From NCBI GenBank assembly GCA_017354095.1, contig JAFMRP010000302.1, forward strand, positions 1-6,233: 6,233 nt of DNA, written 5' to 3'. The notes under the pieces are model-generated. The model was not told where the DNA came from, did not search any database, and saw only the letters and a list, made by a program, of their open reading frames with translations. Shown here in pieces: positions 1-5,604 of this stretch. The DNA is from Ktedonobacteraceae bacterium (lineage in GTDB: Bacteria; Chloroflexota; Ktedonobacteria; Ktedonobacterales; Ktedonobacteraceae). The translations under genes and the position numbers were made by a program. The number at the start of each line of letters is the position of its first letter. Within the stretch, counting starts at the first letter, position 1.

Positions 1-1
1 C

Positions 2-1744
2 CAGATCTGGGTGAATGGGCAGTTCGTTGGCGAACATGTGGGGGGCTACACACCGTTTTCATTTGATATCACAGACGCGCTTCAGGATGGTCAGGGTGAG
101 CTCATTGTGCGCGTTGAGGCCCCACTTGATAAGCGGGCGATCCCTCACGGCAAACAGCGTAGCCAACCCAACGACGACTACTATGAGTGCCAATTTACTG
201 CCAGCAGCGGCATCTGGCAGACCGTCTGGCTGGAGGGACGACCCGCAACCTCTATCAAACGTGTTCACCTATCTGCAACCGCATCGCTCGATGGAATCCG
301 GGCTCGTGTTGAACTGCAAGGTCCGCTGCCAGAGCAAACGGTGCTTTACGTGCAGCTTGCAGGTGAGGATATGGAGGAACAGTGTATTGCTGTTGAAGGG
401 AAGACACTTTTGGCTTTTGATGTGCCGATTAGACAGCCGAGAGCCTGGACGCCAGATGATCCCTATCTCTATTACGTCACGTTCAGGCTGGAGAGTCCGG
501 CAGGAATCGACCGTGTACAATCTTATACCGGGTTACGCACCATTGAGGTGCATGGGCAATACCTGTTTCTCAACGGCGAGCGGCTCTATCTGCGAGGGGC
601 CCTCGATCAGGGATATTGGCCGGAGAGCGGCTATACCGCGCCCGATGACCAGGCATTGCGTCGCGACGTTGAGATCGCGTTAGAAGCTGGCTTCAATCTG
701 ATTCGCAAGCACATCAAGCTGGAAGATCCCCTCTGGCTCTATTGGGCAGACCAGCTGGGATTGCTGGTCTGGGCCGAGCCTCCTTGCTATGGGCGGTTTT
801 CTGAAGAGGCCGCAGCGACCTTTGAAGCTCAACTCCCCCTGATGGTTGAACGCGATTATAATCATCCCAGCATTATTCTATGGGGAATTTATAACGAGGA
901 ATGGGGCCTGGACTGGCGGAGCGCCCAGGATGATGAGAAGCAAGAAGCGGTTATTCGCGCCTATGATTTGCTGGCTGCTTGTGATCATAGCCGCCCTATT
1001 ATCGATGACTCCGGCTGGAATCATGTGAAGACCGATGTGCTGGATTGGCACTATTATGACGAAGATAACCAGCGCTGGCGCGATATTACGGCGGCCCTGG
1101 CAAGAGATAACAAGACATGGTTCGGTCATCAACTTGGGGTTGATCACTGGTACGAGACGCAGCTCAGTGTTACGGATCAGGATCACAGCGGCTTGCCACT
1201 ACTGAACGGTGAATATGGAGCAGGAAGAAGTACAGAGGAACGAGGATGGTATTTCCGCTGGCAGACGCAGGAGTTGCGTCGACACGAGGCGATAAGTGGA
1301 TACATTTACACCGAACTCTACGATGTCGAGCATGAGCTGTGTGGTCTGTACGATGCGCAGAGGCGACTCAAGCCCCTCGGCTGTGATCCGGCATGGGTAA
1401 ATGCAGAAACCACCTTTATCTTCGATTTTCTGCCTCATCGTCCTGGCCTGGATTACATCGTTGATGGCGCTGAACTGGAACTTTCGCTACAACTCTCACA
1501 CCAGGGAACGCAGGCGATACCCGGACGGCTCGTCTGGTGGTGGGGGGAAGTGCAAGAGCACAGCCAGGCTCTGGCTGTGCGCGTTGAACCCTTTACGATT
1601 ACAGAGCCGCTTGTTTTACGCACAACTATGCCTTCAGTTAATGAGTGCGGAACACTGCATCTACAACTGCTGGATGAGCATGATCGCGTGCGTGCTTATG
1701 CCTTCCTGAATGTTGCTCGGGCGCAAGTTACTGATAGATCATGA
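2..1744 (+). CDS. Glycoside hydrolase family 2 protein (beta-galactosidase/glucuronidase-like), 5' partial
   Basis: This is a retaining beta-glycosidase of family GH2, which hydrolyses terminal beta-linked sugars from oligosaccharides. The frame is open from base 2, with no start visible, so about 100 N-terminal residues are probably missing; 580 residues remain. The visible order is the end of the sugar-binding jelly roll (WVNGQFVGEHVGGYTPFSFD, then SGIWQTVWLE), an Ig-like domain ending near PRAWTPDDPYLYYV, a TIM barrel starting at FLNGERLYLRGALDQGYWP, and a C-terminal beta domain from about base 1420. The acid/base glutamate is in WGIYNEEWG (codon 896-898). The probable nucleophile is in LLNGEYGAG (codon 1211-1213). 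The family is clear, but the exact substrate cannot be read from sequence. Whether it is exported is unknown because the N-terminus is absent. The GH43 lipoprotein gene 25 bases downstream suggests an operon acting on plant hemicellulose or pectin side chains. Confidence 0.93.
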   Translation, partial: QIWVNGQFVGEHVGGYTPFSFDITDALQDGQGELIVRVEAPLDKRAIPHGKQRSQPNDDYYECQFTASSGIWQTVWLEGRPATSIKRVHLSATASLDGIRARVELQGPLPEQTVLYVQLAGEDMEEQCIAVEGKTLLAFDVPIRQPRAWTPDDPYLYYVTFRLESPAGIDRVQSYTGLRTIEVHGQYLFLNGERLYLRGALDQGYWPESGYTAPDDQALRRDVEIALEAGFNLIRKHIKLEDPLWLYWADQLGLLVWAEPPCYGRFSEEAAATFEAQLPLMVERDYNHPSIILWGIYNEEWGLDWRSAQDDEKQEAVIRAYDLLAACDHSRPIIDDSGWNHVKTDVLDWHYYDEDNQRWRDITAALARDNKTWFGHQLGVDHWYETQLSVTDQDHSGLPLLNGEYGAGRSTEERGWYFRWQTQELRRHEAISGYIYTELYDVEHELCGLYDAQRRLKPLGCDPAWVNAETTFIFDFLPHRPGLDYIVDGAELELSLQLSHQGTQAIPGRLVWWWGEVQEHSQALAVRVEPFTITEPLVLRTTMPSVNECGTLHLQLLDEHDRVRAYAFLNVARAQVTDRS

Positions 1745-1769
1745 TCATTACGAAAGGAAAAGAGACGGT

Positions 1770-2819
1770 ATGGCCTCTACACGACAGGCGCACCTTTTCT
1801 GGGGAGCCTCCCTGCTCTCGCTCTGGTTGCTGATAGTGGCCTGCGCGTCGTCAAGTTCATCTATGTTAAAATCAGACGTGTCTCTACGTAATCCGATAGC
1901 ACCAATTGCAGACCCTTTTATTGTCAGGCATGCAGGCAGCTATTATCTCACTGGAACACGAACTGGAACGTCTCTTGAGATATGGTTCGCGCCGCGCCTG
2001 GAAGATATTGGCAAGACCTCCAGGACAATCTGGACGCCTCAGCCGGGAGAGCCGTCTTTCCAGGTCTGGTCTCCTTCGATGTTTTTGCTGAACTATCATG
2101 GGCATAAGCACTGGTTTGTCTACTTTACAGCTGCAATGCAGGACAAAAATGAGGACCATCGGATTTATGTATTGCAAAGCGCGGGCAGCGATCCACTCGG
2201 ACCTTATATGTACAAAGGACAACTGAAGGGAAGCGATAATACAACAGCTATTGATGCCTCGCTGCTCCAGCTAGACAATAAGCTCTATCTTATGTATGTG
2301 CTTGAAAAAGGATCAAACGCCGTTTATCTTGCGCCAATGAACGATGCGCTCACGGTGAGCGGTGAGCCTCATTTAATCATCAATCCAGATCAACCCTGGG
2401 AGCAAGGCGATCAGGCAACCTCGCACTATCCAGTCGCCGAAGGACCTGAGGCCCTGTATCACGATGGCAGAACCTTTATCGTCTATTCGGCGAGTGATAC
2501 TGGCAACTACAATTACTGCCTGGGATTGATGATCTATAAAGGTGGAGATCCATTAAAGCAACAATCCTGGGAGAAACAAGGGCCTGTTTTTCAGTATAAT
2601 AGCGATAATGGTGTCTTTGGTCCTGGTAGGGCGCACTTTACGACCTCCCCGGATGGGAAGCAGTCCTGGATGGTCTATCATGCTAAAACCACTGCTGATT
2701 TTACTTATGAAGGGCGTGAAACGCGAGCGCAGCAATTTACCTGGAACGCTGATGGGATACCGCAATTTGGCACACCTGTCAGTGTGCAAACTCCTTTAGA
2801 CCCTCCTTCTGGAGAATAG
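1770..2819 (+). CDS. GH43 family glycosidase lipoprotein (arabinofuranosidase/xylosidase-like)
   Basis: This is an inverting glycosidase with the five-bladed beta-propeller fold of family GH43, whose members mostly remove alpha-L-arabinofuranosyl or beta-D-xylosyl units. The ATG at 1770 was chosen because the next residues form a lipoprotein signal peptide: a hydrophobic stretch at residues 9-24, lipobox IVAC with Cys25, then a serine-rich linker. The frame stays open upstream to 1710, but that part lies before the signal and overlaps the GH2 gene. A purine-rich stretch with AAAGGA (1753-1758) precedes the ATG. The three GH43 acidic residues are visible: the base Asp48 in IADPFIV, the pKa-modulating Asp162 in TAIDASLLQ, and the acid Glu224 in AEGPEALYHDG. 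The late motif GPGRAHFTTSPDG followed by WMVYHA is also typical. At 349 residues it is a complete single-domain enzyme. It is likely anchored on the outer face of the membrane and co-transcribed with the GH2 gene. Exo-arabinofuranosidase is the best guess, but specificity is inferred. Confidence 0.9.
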   Translation: MASTRQAHLFWGASLLSLWLLIVACASSSSSMLKSDVSLRNPIAPIADPFIVRHAGSYYLTGTRTGTSLEIWFAPRLEDIGKTSRTIWTPQPGEPSFQVWSPSMFLLNYHGHKHWFVYFTAAMQDKNEDHRIYVLQSAGSDPLGPYMYKGQLKGSDNTTAIDASLLQLDNKLYLMYVLEKGSNAVYLAPMNDALTVSGEPHLIINPDQPWEQGDQATSHYPVAEGPEALYHDGRTFIVYSASDTGNYNYCLGLMIYKGGDPLKQQSWEKQGPVFQYNSDNGVFGPGRAHFTTSPDGKQSWMVYHAKTTADFTYEGRETRAQQFTWNADGIPQFGTPVSVQTPLDPPSGE

Positions 2820-2843
2820 CAGGCCCGCTTACACTCTTGTCAT

Positions 2844-3236
2844 TCATTCAACTGGAGCAGTCTCGTTGCGCCGACGCTCGCGATGGAGCCGCACTCTCAC
2901 GTTGTTACCACAAACCGCCACACGACACCATTGGCGTCGGTGATTCTTGGTGGTATCCACGAACAGCCATTGGCACCTCGTCGCATTGGCGCATTGACGC
3001 ACCAGCCTCCACCTGGCAGACGTGAGCAACGTTGCTGCTGAACGAGCAAGCGGTCCAAGCATCTGACCCAGGGTATGCTCCAGTTACCTCGTACCCATCC
3101 TGGCAAGCGCGGTTGCCAACCTCGCCGCTGTCCTCTGTATCTGGCAGTTGAGAACTCCAACGCAGCGGAAGGAGATAGCGCCAGCGCGATCATCGTTGTG
3201 AGCAAATACTCTGTCAAGGAGCACTGACCGCTTCTG
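2844..3236 (-). pseudogene. Decayed CGNR zinc-finger (ABATE-domain) transcriptional regulator, 3' remnant
   Basis: The minus strand keeps the C-terminal part of a CGNR zinc-finger protein. These are stress-type regulators with an N-terminal ABATE domain and a C-terminal zinc-binding domain. From 3083 down to the stop at 2844 one frame reads LEHTLGQMLGPLARSAATLL, then VRQCANATRCQWLFVDTTKN, then RRQWCRVAVCGNNVRVRLHR. This matches the family pattern of an ARSAxxLLTS helix, a cysteine pair, W-L-F-x-D-T-x-K-N, WC, and CGNR. Upstream, a different frame gives RRGWQPRLPGWVRG, which fits the strand before that helix. The join needs a single-base-type frameshift near 3083-3090, where the zinc-finger frame has a TAA at 3084-3086. 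The rest of the ABATE domain is absent or unrecognisable, and the divergent EEP gene occupies the space where it would lie. Two further oddities support decay: the signature is CGNN rather than CGNR, and the first cysteine pair is spaced C-x5-C rather than the usual C-x4-C. The upstream boundary is approximate. Confidence 0.75.
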
Positions 3237-3259
3237 CCTCCATCCACCATCAACGTCGG

Positions 3260-3280
3260 CTGGAAATCCTCCCTTTCCAG
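3260..3280. repeat. 7-bp inverted repeat flanked by 8-bp direct repeats
   Basis: CTGGAAA (3260-3266) and TTTCCAG (3274-3280) form a perfect inverted repeat with a 7-base loop. GTCGGCTG occurs at 3255-3262 and again at 3280-3287, so the hairpin is bracketed by direct repeats 25 bases apart. There is no run of T after either arm, so it is not an intrinsic terminator. It lies just upstream of a possible -10 box for the EEP gene and close to where the CGNR remnant fades out. It may be an operator or a scar of rearrangement, or it may be chance. Confidence 0.4.
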
Positions 3281-3301
3281 TCGGCTGTTTGGTGATATAC
3301 T
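3274..3301 (+). promoter_or_regulatory. Possible sigma-70-type promoter for the EEP gene
   Basis: TTTCCA (3274-3279) and TATACT (3296-3301) are separated by 16 bases, resembling a -35/-10 pair with 4 and 5 of 6 consensus positions. Transcription would start near 3308, upstream of both candidate starts of the EEP gene (3355 and 3421). The -35 box overlaps the right arm of the small inverted repeat, which would allow a regulator to block it. This rests on visual matching only. Confidence 0.3.
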
Positions 3302-3420
3302 AGAGTACCCCGGCCAAAGTGACCCTGTTGTTCGCTGAAAACGAGGACTGCCCCATGATTGCGAGGAACGGCAAAAGCAAAACTGTCCACATTCCATGTA
3401 TAACAGCGGAACCACTGACC

Positions 3421-4134
3421 ATGCGCATCATTTCGTGGAATTGTAACATGGCCTATGCCGCCAAACAGCAAGACATCCTTGCTTTTCAACCAGATCTATT
3501 ACTGCTGCAGGAATGTTCGGAGAAACATATCAAAGCGAGCGGTGCCCCTTTTGCTCAGTGGATTGGTAACCATCCTCACAAAGGGCTGGGCGTGCTGGGC
3601 TTTGGAACCCATCGCTATACGCTCAGTCCCCTCTATACCCCCGAATTCCCCTGGTTTCTGCCCATCCAGGTCGAGGATCAGCAACTCACACTGCTTGGCG
3701 TCTGGGCACATGTGAAAGCCAGGCAAGAGCGCTATGTGCGAATCACCCATCAAGCCATCGACTATTATCGAACCTTCCTCGCATCAGAACGATCGATCGT
3801 GATAGGAGATTTTAATAGCAATACGATCTGGGATGCCTTGCATCGTGGACGCTCTCATAGCGATCTGGTCAAGAAGTTGGAGCAGCTCCAACTCAAAAGT
3901 GTGTATCATGCTCAGACCCAAGAGCTACAGGGAAAGGAAACCATCTCGACCTTCTATCTGTATCGCCATCCAGACAAAGGATACCATCTGGATTATGCCT
4001 TTGTTTCCTCCCGCTTGCTTGAGCACGCGCGTCTCACCATCCCCGATGGGAACGTCTGGCTCAAACGGAGCGACCATCTCCCTCTGATCCTTGATCTCCA
4101 AAACATTTCCCAATCACGCGGCATCGGTGATTGA
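3421..4134 (+). CDS. Endonuclease/exonuclease/phosphatase (EEP) family protein
   Basis: This is a metal-dependent phosphoesterase of the EEP (DNase I/exonuclease III-like) superfamily, which cleaves phosphodiester or phosphomonoester bonds in nucleic acids or small phosphorylated molecules. All core motifs are present in order from Met1 at 3421: MRIISWNCN (Asn7 and Asn9), LLLLQEC with metal-binding Glu31, GDFNSN with Asp130 and Asn132, HLDYAFVSS with Asp191, and RSDHLPLIL with the catalytic pair Asp218-His219. At 237 residues it is a complete minimal EEP domain with no signal peptide or membrane segment, so it is probably cytoplasmic. The start at 3421 is chosen because family members typically begin with the M-R-I strand. 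It has only a weak AGCGGA (3405-3410) upstream. An in-frame ATG at 3355 has a better GAGGA (3343-3347, 7-base spacing) and would add 22 unremarkable residues, so it cannot be excluded. The substrate is unknown. The gene stands alone, convergent with azlD. Confidence 0.9.
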   Translation: MRIISWNCNMAYAAKQQDILAFQPDLLLLQECSEKHIKASGAPFAQWIGNHPHKGLGVLGFGTHRYTLSPLYTPEFPWFLPIQVEDQQLTLLGVWAHVKARQERYVRITHQAIDYYRTFLASERSIVIGDFNSNTIWDALHRGRSHSDLVKKLEQLQLKSVYHAQTQELQGKETISTFYLYRHPDKGYHLDYAFVSSRLLEHARLTIPDGNVWLKRSDHLPLILDLQNISQSRGIGD

Positions 4135-4254
4135 CAAGCCAGCGATCATGCTCTTGCTTCCCTTTCCTCTCTTCGTGTTGCTGCTCGCTCCCTTGACCAG
4201 GAGCTGAGTAAGACTGACCTGCTTACTTCTCCTTCGTGATGACTCTGGTTTCTT
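4135..4254. other. Convergent intergenic gap with no clear terminator
   Basis: This 120-base gap separates the 3' ends of the EEP gene and azlD. The only structure noticed is a 6-bp inverted repeat, AGTAAG (4207-4212) and CTTACT (4222-4227), with a 9-base loop. It lacks a T-run on either side, so a shared bidirectional intrinsic terminator is not supported. No small gene is evident. Confidence 0.5.
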
Positions 4255-4566
4255 TTAGAAGAACCTTCGGAGCGCCCACACCACTCCAACACCTACCACG
4301 ATTGCCAGGAGCATCTTTTTTGTACGTGCCGCAACCAGTACCGTTGCCAGTGCTGCCAGCGTCTCGGCCAGGCCAGAAGCTAACACGGTCGGTGCGACCA
4401 GCGAGACGAGCACCGCACCGGGGATGGCCTTTAACCACGCCTCCACCCGTGGTGACGGCTTCACCAATCCCATCAACCACAGCCCTCCAGCTCGTACCAT
4501 GTATGTTACCAGGGCCATGCCCAATATCGTGATCAGCGTATTACTTAACATGCTTATCATCCCCAC
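4255..4566 (-). CDS. azlD: AzlD family branched-chain amino acid transport subunit
   Basis: This is the small membrane partner of AzlC; together the two form the exporter of leucine, isoleucine, valine and analogues (LIV-E family) in the cytoplasmic membrane. The 103-residue product is almost entirely hydrophobic, with about four membrane segments: around residues 8-23, 49-66, 67-82 and 85-99. It carries family-like stretches such as ILGMALVTYMVRAGG near the N-terminus and AIPGAVLVSLVAPTVL in the middle, and it ends in a basic tail (LRRFF). Start choice: the GTG at 4566 has a GGGAG (4576-4580) about 9 bases upstream and is preferred. ATG codons at 4560 and 4551 are alternatives, and the last gives the N-terminus most like other AzlD proteins. 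All three choices overlap the end of azlC (stop at 4541), which implies translational coupling. Confidence 0.88.
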   Translation of the reverse strand: MGMISMLSNTLITILGMALVTYMVRAGGLWLMGLVKPSPRVEAWLKAIPGAVLVSLVAPTVLASGLAETLAALATVLVAARTKKMLLAIVVGVGVVWALRRFF

Positions 4567-5287
4567 TTGTTATCGCTCCCACCAGGCTGCCCGCCAAACC
4601 TCCCAGCAAAATGTACCAGGAACCTGGCAACAAACGAGCGGCTCCTACCGCAACGATTGCGGCAACCACCCACGGCAAAAGATCTGACTTCCCCTTCCAC
4701 ACTCCTATCAACAAGGTGAGAAAGACCGCTGTGAAGACAAAATCCAGTCCCCATTGTACCGGATCACGGATCGCCAGTCCTACCATTTTGCCAATGACGG
4801 TTGCACTCACCCAGGCCACAAAGAGCAGCAGGCCACCGCCCAGCAGAAAGGCCGCGTCACGTCTCCCCTCCAGAAACTCACGCATGGTCAACGCCCAGTT
4901 CTCGTCGCTCATGAAAAAGAGCGAGAGATAGGTAGGCATGGGATGCAGACGGGCAAACCACGGACGAAGTGCCGCTCCCAACAACAGGTAGCGCAGATTC
5001 ACGATCAGCGTTGTGACGATGATCGGTAGAATGGCTCCGGCTGCTAGTGGGACGCTCCACAGCTTAATAGCAAGGAACTGCGCCGATCCAGCATAGACGA
5101 GTCCACTCATCAGCAGTGCTTCTCCCAGGCTAAGACCCGCCTGGTGTGCTAGCACTCCCCAGACAATGCCCTCTGGCAGGCCGCCCAATGCCAGAGGAAT
5201 GGCGCTTCGCATGCCACGTACCATTCCTGTCCATGACCACGTGACCTGCTCGTTCATCGAACGCTCTTGTTCGTTCTGCTCGACCAT
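4541..5287 (-). CDS. azlC: AzlC family branched-chain amino acid exporter, large subunit
   Basis: This is the large membrane subunit of the AzlCD (LIV-E) exporter, which moves branched-chain amino acids or toxic analogues out of the cell. The 248-residue product has a short polar N-terminus (residues 1-28) followed by several hydrophobic segments. Family hallmarks are VYAGSAQF (64-71), the VNLRYLLLG stretch (96-104) and the acidic SDENWAL motif (127-133), where other members have a similar D/E-containing loop. The length is normal for the family. The ATG at 5287 is favoured because a strong AAAGGAGGT (5295-5303) sits 7 bases upstream; the GTG at 5293 would be only 1 base from it. It is the first gene of a two-gene minus-strand operon with azlD and is divergent from the P-loop gene. 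The exact substrate is inferred from the family. Confidence 0.92.
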   Translation of the reverse strand: MVEQNEQERSMNEQVTWSWTGMVRGMRSAIPLALGGLPEGIVWGVLAHQAGLSLGEALLMSGLVYAGSAQFLAIKLWSVPLAAGAILPIIVTTLIVNLRYLLLGAALRPWFARLHPMPTYLSLFFMSDENWALTMREFLEGRRDAAFLLGGGLLLFVAWVSATVIGKMVGLAIRDPVQWGLDFVFTAVFLTLLIGVWKGKSDLLPWVVAAIVAVGAARLLPGSWYILLGGLAGSLVGAITSGDDKHVK

Positions 5288-5294
5288 CTGCACG

Positions 5295-5303
5295 ACCTCC
5301 TTT
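5295..5303 (-). promoter_or_regulatory. Strong Shine-Dalgarno of azlC
   Basis: Read on the minus strand this is AAAGGAGGT, close to a perfect anti-16S match, 7 bases before the ATG at 5287. It decides the azlC start in favour of 5287 over the GTG at 5293. Confidence 0.8.
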
Positions 5304-5389
5304 CCTTATCCGCATTCAGGACACCCCGTGTTCAGCTGCCATCTCTCGCACCTTTCTCCATGCGCTTCCTGTTCTTTCGCAACGGGCCA

Positions 5390-5438
5390 GATCGTTTTTC
5401 TTCCTCGAGTATCGCACAAAAAGAGGATAAAAACGATC
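5390..5438. repeat. Long imperfect inverted repeat (10 + 5 bp stem)
   Basis: GATCGTTTTT (5390-5399) and AAAAACGATC (5429-5438) are perfect 10-bp inverted repeats. Further inside, TCCTC (5402-5406) pairs with GAGGA (5423-5427) after a small asymmetric internal loop, leaving a 16-base apical loop. As RNA or cruciform this gives a 15-bp stem. It lies about 100 bases upstream of the azlC start and 170 bases upstream of the P-loop gene start. It could be an operator, a structured azlC leader or a small repeat element. It is not an obvious terminator, because the T-run sits inside the stem. Confidence 0.65.
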
Positions 5439-5448
5439 CTGATTCAGG
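5438..5448. repeat. Palindrome CCTGATTCAGG
   Basis: An 11-base palindrome with perfect 5-bp arms around a central T directly abuts the large inverted repeat. Its size and symmetry would suit a dimeric DNA-binding regulator acting on the divergent promoters, but no regulator gene is next to it and the role is speculative. Confidence 0.4.
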
Positions 5449-5459
5449 AGAGCATGAAG

Positions 5460-5473
5460 GCAAGTTTTCTTGC
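5460..5473. repeat. Small hairpin GCAAG-TTTT-CTTGC
   Basis: GCAAG (5460-5464) and CTTGC (5469-5473) form a perfect 5-bp stem closed by a TTTT loop. It is the third inverted repeat within 85 bases. It is not followed by a T-run in either direction. Its function is unknown. Confidence 0.4.
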
Positions 5474-5552
5474 AAGGGATACTGTATCGGTTGCGTGATG
5501 GGGCACTCATCAAAGGGAGACCACCTTTTCCCCTTCTTGCCTTTCTCACCCG

Positions 5553-5561
5553 TGGTATGAT
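5553..5561 (+). promoter_or_regulatory. Extended -10 promoter of the P-loop kinase-like gene
   Basis: TGG followed by TATGAT (5556-5561) matches the extended -10 pattern TG-N-TATAAT with one mismatch. No good -35 is seen, which extended -10 promoters can tolerate. Transcription would start near 5568. The in-frame ATG at 5557 lies inside the -10 hexamer, so if this promoter is real, that ATG cannot be the translation start of the main transcript. Confidence 0.45.
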
Positions 5562-5586
5562 ACAGTTTCCTTGTATTCATCAAGAC

Positions 5587-5593
5587 AGAAGGA
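5587..5593 (+). promoter_or_regulatory. Shine-Dalgarno supporting a TTG start at 5605
   Basis: AGAAGGA lies 11 bases upstream of the in-frame TTG at 5605. The ATG at 5557 and the TTG at 5470 have no comparable site at the right distance. This is the main reason for choosing the short form of the following gene. Confidence 0.5.
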
Positions 5594-5604
5594 AATTACG
5601 CTCG

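Larger units (their letters stand above)
5304..5552. other. Structured divergent intergenic region between azlC and the P-loop gene
   Basis: No gene is supported here. Open frames on both strands are low-complexity, have no recognisable motif and no convincing ribosome binding site. The region should contain the azlC promoter. A minus-strand TGC-GATACT, an imperfect extended -10 inside the large inverted repeat, is a weak candidate with no matching -35. The notable content is three consecutive inverted repeats between 5390 and 5473. Confidence 0.6.

Noticed and set aside
1710..1769. Earlier start for the GH43 protein at 1710
   Set aside because: It would put 20 charged residues before the lipoprotein signal peptide and overlap the GH2 coding end. 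The ATG at 1770 begins directly at a normal signal sequence.
2837..3025. Small plus-strand open frame after the GH43 gene
   Set aside because: It has no ribosome binding site and no motif, and it lies antisense to the recognisable CGNR zinc-finger sequence.
2820..3300. Transposase remnant
   Set aside because: This was considered because of the broken frames, but no DDE motif or terminal repeats were found, and the minus-strand zinc-finger pattern fits a CGNR regulator much better.
2897..3415. 172-codon open frame on the minus strand as an intact gene
   Set aside because: Only its middle part resembles coding sequence. Its 3' part runs out of frame over the CGNR zinc finger, and its 5' part overlaps the EEP gene and promoter. 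It is better explained as part of the frameshifted pseudogene plus chance open frame.
4207..4227. Inverted repeat between the convergent EEP and azlD genes as a bidirectional terminator
   Set aside because: The stem is only 6 bp with a 9-base loop, and no T-run follows on either strand.
4236..5029. Plus-strand open frames opposite azlC and azlD
   Set aside because: They are antisense shadows. The minus-strand products have clear AzlC/AzlD motifs and membrane segments, whereas these are Pro/Arg/Ser-rich and featureless.
5316..5583. Overlapping minus-strand open frames upstream of azlC
   Set aside because: The translations are low-complexity and Lys/Arg-rich with no motif. They overlap the inverted repeats and the promoter of the P-loop gene, and a neighbouring frame is equally open.
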